A stretch of 51,839 nt of DNA from Nitrospira sp. (GTDB lineage: Bacteria > Nitrospirota > Nitrospiria > Nitrospirales > Nitrospiraceae), in contig JANDJJ010000005.1 in NCBI GenBank assembly GCA_024330945.1, positions 1 to 51,839 of the forward strand. The letters are read 5' to 3'. Positions 50,721 to 51,839 of the stretch are shown here, piece by piece; positions within the stretch are counted from its first letter, which is position 1, and every line of letters starts with the position of its first letter. Made by a program: the position numbers and the translations under genes. A model generated the notes under the pieces. It ran no database searches and was not told the origin of the DNA. It worked only from the letters and a program-made list of their open reading frames with translations.

Positions 50721-51167
50721 TGCCAGATGCCTGCTCAAGACCATCCCCCTTGCATTGTCTCCTCAAGCCATTGCGGTGTGGTGTTTGCCATCGCAGAGGA
50801 CAAGCCGGCAGCGCACAACCGCGATGAGGCCGGACCGTCTGCAAGCGGCCGGGCAGACGCAGCGCCGACCTTCCTCTCAAGTGCTGAATCGAGGCGGACA
50901 CGGCGTAGATACCCGTGCAGCCCGTCTCTGACATCGGGCGAGTGACCGGCATAGACGGCAGGCTGCTCGTCGGAGAGGCTGCACGATTCGCCGTCTCTCT
51001 CGGACAGCTTCTCGGCACGATGTCTTGATACGTGTCGGATTTTCTTTTAGACTGGCCATCCCGTGAGCTGCGTAGGTTCTCGTCCTAGGCGACGCAAGTA
51101 AGCTGTAGCAGAGTGGATCATTGGTCGCCGAACCAGAGCGCATGACACCAAAGATAGGCAGGACTTA
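50721..51167. other. Intergenic region, no gene seen
   Basis: About 450 bases between the repeat and the methyltransferase remnant. Frames on both strands are short or arginine/serine-rich without ribosome sites. No RNA gene or element is recognised; it may be decayed sequence. Confidence 0.35.
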
Positions 51168-51839
51168 ATGGCACGAAAGAAGAAGGCCGAGACCAAGCGA
51201 CCGACCAGCCTGCCGCAGCAGCGGCGCAGGCAGGTCGAATCCTACGAGCATCGGGACAAAGAGCGCATCAACAACCCGCCGGTCGGCCTGGTCACGCCCG
51301 AAACCGACCCGGACGCCGGGCAGAGAAAGATTTCTCGCTTCGCTCGAAACGTCACGCCTATGACCCGCACCTCGATCCACAACTGGTCTGGGCGGGCAAG
51401 GCCGAGCACACCTCCTTCGAGGTACCCACGGTCTCCCTCCACGTCCACGAGCGCCTCGACCCCAAGACGATCATCGAGGCGGTACGCATGCGCAAATCGC
51501 CCTCACCCCAACCCTCTCCCGGAGGGAGAGGGGGTCTGAAGCTGATGCAGCCCTCTCCCAGGGGGATAGGATGTTTGAAGCTGATGCTTCCATTGTCCGC
51601 TCCGGCGAAACCCTGCGCCAGGGCGAGTGGCGCGACGAACTGCTGAAAACCGGCATCCGCGGCAAGGCGTGGCAGTCCATCCGCTTCACGCGGCTGGAGC
51701 CGCTCCCCGGCTGCCGCTGGCTGCACGCCGACGGCGAGACCCGGCCTAGCGACGAAGGCGCAGACCATGTGCGCGAGACCGGCCCGGCCTACAGCCCCAT
51801 GCGGGTCGTGGTGTCGTTCGGTCCCGAGCACGCGCCGCT
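51168..51839 (+). pseudogene. Site-specific DNA methyltransferase (Type III Mod-like), broken N-terminal part
   Basis: Three pieces of one protein lie in three different frames. Piece 1 (from 51168) begins MARKKKAETKRP and runs through VESYEHRDKERINNPPVGL to DPDAG. Piece 2 (frame of 51359) reads YDPHLDPQLVWAGKAEHTS, then SFEVPTVSLHVHERLDPKT and IIEAVR. Piece 3 (frame of 51571) reads FEADASIVRSGETLRQGEW and continues to VSFGPEHAP at the window edge. These match the N-terminal part of adenine-specific methyltransferases of Type III-like systems, recalled by pattern. Between pieces 1 and 2 is an insert near 51324-51350; between 2 and 3 lies a palindromic repeat at 51500-51570. The 3' part and any restriction partner are outside the window. 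Confidence 0.75.
51500..51570. repeat. REP-like palindromic element inside the methyltransferase
   Basis: CCCTCTCCC at 51512-51520 pairs with GGGAGAGGG at 51524-51532 (3-base loop), preceded by CCCTCACCCC. A second, imperfect palindrome starts CCCTCTCCC at 51551. A 14-base direct repeat (TCTGAAGCTGATGC at 51535-51548, TTTGAAGCTGATGC at 51574-51587, 13 of 14 identical) brackets the second palindrome. The element breaks the coding frame. Confidence 0.65.

Noticed and set aside
1-51839. CRISPR array, rRNA operon or full insertion sequence
   Set aside because: No regularly spaced repeats, no rRNA signature and no transposase frame were seen anywhere.

Overview
The window looks like a chromosomal segment of a Nitrospira-type bacterium (phylum Nitrospirota). 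This is inferred from gene content and gene style, not from a search: GC-rich, compact, mostly housekeeping genes; a complete iscR-S-U-A-hscB-A-X operon with a zinc-finger HscB; pyruvoyl-type arginine decarboxylase plus agmatinase; and both GlnS and GltX. There is no rRNA, no CRISPR array and no recognisable transposase. Three tRNA genes are present.

Layout. 1-12 kb: end of a small hypothetical gene, an MsbA-type ABC exporter, a leftward operon (DUF692-like metalloprotein, tRNA-dihydrouridine synthase, Maf, periplasmic protein), then rightward CBS, LOG, DHH and rhomboid genes converging on purE-purK. 12-19.5 kb: a leftward type I secretion-like operon (two tandem TolC-type outer-membrane proteins, an ABC exporter, an HlyD-type adaptor) divergent from an NhaR-like LysR regulator. 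The ABC protein keeps its fold and an open frame but has lost essentially every nucleotide-binding and catalytic motif; this is the most unusual item in the window. 19.6-24.6 kb: RluF-type pseudouridine synthase, agmatinase, arginine decarboxylase, aldehyde dehydrogenase, a zinc-ribbon protein and a DsbA-like oxidoreductase, all leftward. 24.6-28.9 kb: a gene-poor spacer, a large Upf1-like SF1 helicase whose N-terminus is separated by a -1 frameshift, and tRNA-Glu(CTC). 29-36 kb: two small conserved proteins, glnS, yacG, a zinc alcohol dehydrogenase, two tRNA-Gln genes just downstream of gltX, and a flavin reductase-like gene. 36-42 kb: Fe-S cluster assembly, with a divergent ferredoxin and a palindromic IscR-like operator. 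42-48.5 kb: PBP1A, typA with a 5'-terminal hairpin leader, a hypothetical protein, peroxiredoxin and a thioredoxin-like protein. 48.5-51.8 kb: a tandem pair of exported histidine-rich proteins, then a decayed accessory zone with a DUF2283-containing gene pair between 69-base direct repeats, and a DNA methyltransferase pseudogene cut into three reading frames by short insertions.

How the genes work together: PdaD makes agmatine from arginine and SpeB converts it to putrescine, and the nearby aldehyde dehydrogenase could act on downstream aldehydes. The isc genes and ferredoxin form one Fe-S assembly unit controlled by IscR. glnS, gltX, two tRNA-Gln genes and one tRNA-Glu gene within about 6.5 kb form a local Glu/Gln decoding neighbourhood. 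PurE and PurK catalyse consecutive steps of purine synthesis.
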